A DNA stretch of 64,000 nt from Hysterangium stoloniferum. Lineage: Eukaryota; Basidiomycota; Agaricomycetes; Hysterangiales; Hysterangiaceae. The DNA lies in NCBI GenBank assembly GCA_015178975.1, contig WHVD01000009.1, positions 310,001 through 374,000 of the forward strand. Direction: 5' to 3'. The notes under the pieces are model-generated. The model was not told the origin of the DNA. It worked only from the letters and a program-made list of their open reading frames with translations, and searched no databases. The stretch's first letter is position 1, and each line of letters opens with the position of its first letter. A program made the translations under genes and the position numbers. Shown here in pieces: positions 60,107 through 64,000 of the stretch.

Positions 60107-60717
60107 TATCAACCAAGTAATAAATAAATTGTTTGATTGTTTGAAATTAGAATATAATTCTAATTTCTCCTGGTTTGGCTTATAGTTAAATACTGAGAAT
60201 ATTCTTGCAGAATCATTAAGACTACATTAAGATCCTGATAAGTTAGTATCACAGTAGACCTTGTAGGTTAGTGTAAATAAAGCATATATTAGCCAAATAG
60301 TGTTTTATTCTATATCTAATCTTTTGACCTGTTTATAAATATTTTTACTGTTTGATAAATAGTATAAAATATATATAAACTAGCTAGCATTGAAGTTAAA
60401 TCTAGCTTTGGAATCAGTAAATTGTTATCCTTATTTTAGTAGTTGTTATCACAGTAAAAGAACAAGCTTGCACAAGCAGCTCTCAAAACCTTCTTTGCGA
60501 AGTAGGGTGCATATATTCAAGTAAACTCTTGACTTCAGGGGTTCTAAGTCTATTTAGGCTGCCACTGATTAATATCAAATACTTAAATTATTTTACCTTG
60601 TAGTGAATTGAGTATTTGCACATTTTGATTGAGCATTGGACTCCTTTTTCAGAAAATAATATTAAAATAAGCCTAATACATTACACACACTGTTCAACAA
60701 GGTCTTTCCTCAGGGTT

Positions 60718-60747
60718 AAAGCTTCGCACTGAAATAGTCGAAGCTTT
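60718..60747 (+). other. Bulged hairpin in element B interior
   Basis: Lower stem AAAGCTTCG/CGAAGCTTT (9 bp), bulge C, ACT/AGT, loop GAAAT, 28 bp after the nested LTR1. The pair at 58972 and 60718 differ by compensated outer pairs and the bulge base. Confidence 0.68.
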
Positions 60748-60749
60748 GC

Positions 60750-61809
60750 CTTTCTGACCTTCGCAACTTACAGCGTGCAACATTTTTCAACAAGGTATCC
60801 ATGGGCAACAGATCTTCGATTTCACCTCCACCTGGTGCTCTTAGCATCTTCGATGCCTACAAAATACGCTCATTGCTCGCAGTCAAATCCACCCTTTCCT
60901 CTCCACCCCTCCACTTTACCTTCATTGGCAGTCGACTAGCTACAAAAAGGTTCAATAACTCGCAGGGCAACACCTAGGTCAGATACGTCTGGACAGAACT
61001 ATGCGACCCAACCTCAGTGCTGTATTTGGGTCCATCATCACAATTGTACTGAACTCAGTCAATTTCGTGATTTTTTCTTTTTCCTCCGGACTCGCCTACC
61101 TACTTGAAGCATTACTGGACACTTTCTAGACCTGCCATGGGCTAGACCTTTCGGGAACACAGACTGCAACCTAACTGTGCACAATAATGGTTAATTTGCG
61201 AGATCGTGGTGGAATCACAATATCACAAAGTGGGGGGCGGGATAGGGGGTATAGGGTATACATCCTGGCATGCTGCTAGGTCCCATAGACTAGCAGCATG
61301 GAAAGATCCTAATCCCGAGTCTTACACTATCTCGTCACAGCAAAGCATCATAAACCTCCTCCGGTACTCATTTAAGGAGGAGGAGATTCCAATAGACTCT
61401 AATGATAGCTTACCCTCCTAACCCCAAGATGCACTGCCCAATGAGTTACATGACAGTCTGTCCGCCTACAGGACATCTACTATGAGGAATGCCTCGTGTC
61501 CTGGAAGGAGACAATGTGGCAGTGTCTAGAAGGCTATCAAGTAGTCCATTTGCTGTTTGAGGACTGAAGGAGTGCTCGACTAGGGACTGAAGGAAAAGAA
61601 TGGATCTATTTTTTTTTTTTTTTCCCTTCCCTTCCCTCCCTTTTTCCACATCGACATCTTTCCTTACTGCCCATAAACCCACCAACCTCTCTTCGAATAC
61701 TGGGGTCTTGGCACCTTGCAGTTTGGGGGGCTCCACACAGGACACCTGGGGGGCATCCCCGAAGCTTTCCAGAACTTCGTATAGCACATCCCTTCGAACT
61801 GGGGGGCAC
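60750..61809 (+). other. 3' interior of element B
   Basis: About 1 kb with short coding-like segments in changing frames (SISPPPGALSIFDAYKIRSL near 60805; SYTISSQQSIINLLRYSFKE near 61320) broken by stops. A further bulged hairpin lies at 61042-61064 (AATTG/CAATT, bulge T, ACT/AGT). A poly-T run is at 61609-61623 and a G-rich tract (CTGGGGGGCAC) abuts the 3' LTR and may serve as polypurine tract. No recognisable pol domain. Confidence 0.5.
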
Positions 61810-62283
61810 TGTGAGGAGTATGCTTTTACCACAGTTTCATTGTGGTAAAACACTCCTTTTATTTCATTTATATTTTACATATTCTATTCATATTTTACTA
61901 TCTTTCATATTCTTCAAATATCGCATATTTCATTAGTTCAAAGCATTGTGTATACTTGTGGGTGCACTCAGCACCAATTAGAACTCAGACACACTTTAAC
62001 CCAAGAACCACCACTCGTAAGACACAAACTAGGTCTACTACAAGCGGCGATCAGGGTAACGTAACAGCTACCACATAGGTAGCATTATCTGAACTACTGA
62101 ATACTTCTGGCCTTGAACTATAACAGTCGAGGCCTCCACTCGAACCATCGCACTCGTTGACTCATTCGTCATCTCGTGCTCTTTCTCTCACTTCCTCTTA
62201 TATTGCACCGAATAGGTCAATATCCTTCCTTTCTACTCATTTCTTCGTATATAGAACGGTCAGAACTTCCACCACCCTTCACA
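61810..62283 (+). repeat. 3' LTR of element B
   Basis: Nearly identical to 55948-56420. Differences include ACCACAG for ACCAGAG near the start, which completes a 10-bp TTTTACCACA/TGTGGTAAAA hairpin, and ACCCTTCACA for ACTCTTCACA at the end. Confidence 0.9.
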
Positions 62284-62288
62284 CCCGG

Positions 62289-64000
62289 TGGGGATCACAT
62301 TGTCCCTAAGGTTGACTACCAGTATATATACATCTGGATGTTGGAGGAGTCTCTTAACGGGATCACTTGGAATTCTTCATTTGCGTATTTTACCTTAAGG
62401 GGTCGGTTAAGGTGAAATCAGAGGAGGCTTGATAAGATGGTTTTGGAAGTGCTCTACCCTTATGGTGATTCCATCCAGGTACCCGATTTGCCCATCTCCA
62501 CAACCAGTTCGTTCGTTCGTACCCTGAATGGGTCTCCCAACACTCGTTTCCTTCGTTCACTCAATCGTCCCATTATTTTGCAAGATTTCCCATTGGATAT
62601 AAGGACGCAAGTCGCAGAACGTCTTCAGGAAAAGGGAATGGAAATCTGCACTCCCCTCTATCAACCTCAACCTCATCGACCTTTGAATACGGCCGAAATC
62701 GAGAGAGGTATCGCAACGGAACCTAGCCCTACCCCCCATCAGGGAATCCCCCGCTCTCGCATCACGTTCGAACAAATTCCGAGTAATCCTAACATCGGCA
62801 ATCACCAAGCTGCGACTAGGAATCGATCAGTCGCCAACAGGGGTCGACCGTATTTCTCTACTGCATTCACTGAGGGTATAGCTGGTCAAGTTGCTGGTCG
62901 AGGATCGCTGAATCCAGTTGATCCCCGCCATTCCCTGCCGAACTCCTCGAACCCCTTTTTGCCAGCAGGAGGACCCCCTAGTAATTCATCCAGGAGTTCT
63001 AGTGCCTCAAGCTATGGAGGAAATTCGGGACGTGGGGGGCGTTACGGTAGAGTACCTAACTCTCTCTTTCAAACTCCGATGCAGCCTCGAGTCAGTGCGC
63101 CTATCGATGACTTACCTAAGGATAAAAGGATCGCTCTTAACACCAACGACATCAAGATAAAATGGTCAGACCTTCCCGAATACAATGGAACTCAGTCCAA
63201 GGCATTGGATTACATCATGGATATTATGAGTCTCTCGGAGATCTCAGACTCCATGAGCACACTGTTGGGAGTCGCTCTGCCAAGACGACTTACCGGCGAT
63301 GCCAAGATCTGGTGGAGCACCCTAGACCGTGAACATTGCACTGAATTCAGTCGATCTCACGGATTGTTTCTTTGGGGTATCGTAAAATGATTACTTGGAA
63401 CTCGTTGGTGCGAATCCTTAGCTCTAGAATGGGAAGCCATGAAATTTTGACAAATCGGTCACAATCGTGAGACACCCATTCATTACATTCAGCGGAGGGT
63501 CAAGCTCTATCGATTCCTGTACGGGTTCCACCAAAACCAGAAGGATGAAACGCGCAGACTCATCCTGACGCTGCCCACGGAATGGCTTTACCTTCTACAG
63601 GGACAACCTATCAACGACATCATGAGCCTGCAGACTTATGCGAACAATTTACAAGAGGCGTTGATTAACGCTTGGGTTCAAACACATCGAGAGCGTTATT
63701 GGTTCCAAAAGCCTAGAGTCATGATCGCCGAGCAAGATGAGTCAGATCCTTGGCATGAGGAAGAACACTCTGGAGGAATCGACCCCACTAACCGAGGTCA
63801 TGTCCTCCTCGGCAAACTCAAAGATAAAACGGTCCCTAGGAGATCGAACGCTAAGCAGGGTAAGAAACACAGCAAGTTCTTTTTCGAACGAAGTGACAAG
63901 AAAAGCATTGCCAAACCTCCGAAGGAGTGTTGGATTTGTGGGAGTTTAGAGCATTTCAAGATCAACTGCCCCCATGCGGTGTAGAGAGTTCAACCGGAAA
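62289..64000 (+). pseudogene. Gag of element A, 3' part, with zinc knuckle; runs off the window
   Basis: Continues the frame broken at 55947. It reads through LRGRLR to a TGA at 62413-62415, then MVLEVLYPYGDSIQVPDLPI and a long Pro/Ser/Arg-rich linker. A conserved core follows: IKWSDLPEYNGTQSKALDYI and WSTLDREHCTEFS. Further TGAs occur at 63388-63390 and near 63449. It ends with CWICGSLEHFKIN plus Cys, a CCHC zinc knuckle (C-x2-C-x4-H-x4-C) at about 63928-63975, and a TAG. Stops fall where arginine (CGA) is plausible. No protease or polymerase is seen before the window ends. Confidence 0.78.

Larger units (their letters stand above)
59039..60685 (+). mobile_element. Solo LTR, family LTR1 (copy 4), nested in element B
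   Basis: A 1647-bp unit from TGTCATGTATTTT to AATACATTACA with exact TSD CACAC (59034-59038, 60686-60690). It contains a 19-bp minisatellite of about ten units (59329-59520), a TATA-like GTATATAAGGAGCTC at about 59741, eight hairpin units (59833-60106), and the AT-rich 3' part shared with the other copies. Confidence 0.92.
57836..61260 (+). repeat. Direct repeat of a G-rich motif within element B
   Basis: A segment reading CACAACAGGGGGGCAGTATAG and a following GGGGTATAGG occurs near 57845, and a related CACAAAGTGGGGGGCGGGATA plus GGGGGTATAGGG near 61223. The two copies bracket the GC-rich repeat region and the nested LTR. This may reflect an internal duplication or a rearranged 3' end of the element. 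Confidence 0.5.
55948..62283 (+). mobile_element. Element B: gag-only LTR retrotransposon nested in element A
   Basis: Two near-identical LTRs (55948-56420, 473 bp; 61810-62283, 474 bp) bound the element. The flanking pentamers are CTCGG (55943-55947) and CCCGG (62284-62288), a TSD with one change. Element A gag resumes directly afterwards. Inside: candidate primer-binding site TGGTGATCCGAGC one base after the LTR, gag at 56504-57676, then about 4 kb without reverse transcriptase, protease or integrase, including a GC-rich repeat region and a nested solo LTR (59039-60685). Without that LTR the element is about 4.7 kb. LTR-gag-LTR without pol is the plan of non-autonomous TR-GAG-type elements; mobilisation by a related complete element is inferred. 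The nearly identical LTRs indicate a recent insertion. Confidence 0.85.

Overview
This window reads as nuclear DNA of a basidiomycete fungus, most likely an agaricomycete with a transposon-rich genome. Genes are split by many short GT-AG introns of about 45-80 bp. They encode clearly eukaryotic proteins (fimbrin, ribosomal eL20, a prenylated ubiquitin-fold protein). Two genes are fungal STAND/NLR-type receptors with an alpha/beta-hydrolase, a NACHT domain and ankyrin repeats. No species can be named from the sequence alone.

Layout. (1) 1-2750: three solo LTRs of two families, two with exact 5-bp target-site duplications (TSDs) and one with a one-mismatch pair. (2) 3184-10144, minus strand: an apparently intact ten-exon NLR gene predicted at 2143 aa, with about 40 near-identical ankyrin repeats. 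(3) 10215-37342: a transposon-poor island of about 27 kb with ordinary genes: RNase III-like mitoribosomal protein, YAP-binding/ALF4/Glomulin-like protein, a small unknown gene, a single-pass membrane protein, MUB/UBL3, eL20, an OXLD1-like protein, a PrpF-family protein and fimbrin. (4) 37343-46870, plus strand: a second copy of the NLR in inverted orientation. Exons 1-9 have the same lengths as in the first copy. Its ankyrin exon is split by two solo LTRs, one carrying a nested third LTR, and has a frameshift and a nonsense codon. (5) 46870-64000: nested retrotransposon remnants. They include a Ty3/Gypsy-type gag relic split by a solo LTR, a membrane-protein relic, and a gag-only LTR element (B) inserted into the gag of a related element (A), B itself split by another solo LTR.

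The most unusual signals are structural. The roughly 1.4-2.4 kb LTR family ('LTR1', four copies) carries five to eight tandem small hairpins just downstream of a TATA-like site. All share one architecture (4-5 bp stem, 1x4 internal loop, 3 bp stem, 5-6 nt loop), and stem sequences differ in a compensatory way. The unrelated A/B elements carry a different recurrent hairpin with a single 5' bulged base and an ACY/RGT upper stem, similar in shape to phage coat-protein operator hairpins. Both look like selected RNA elements, for example Gag-binding or packaging signals; that role is inference. LTR1 also contains a GC-rich minisatellite of 16 or 19 bp that varies from a few to about 30 units.

The inverted NLR pair flanking a housekeeping island, one copy with a long intact ankyrin array and one reduced to a predicted 837-aa array-less protein, suggests birth and death of immune-type receptors with transposons supplying the damage. 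Exon coordinates were read by eye from splice signals and phase; protein families were recognised from motifs, without database searches.
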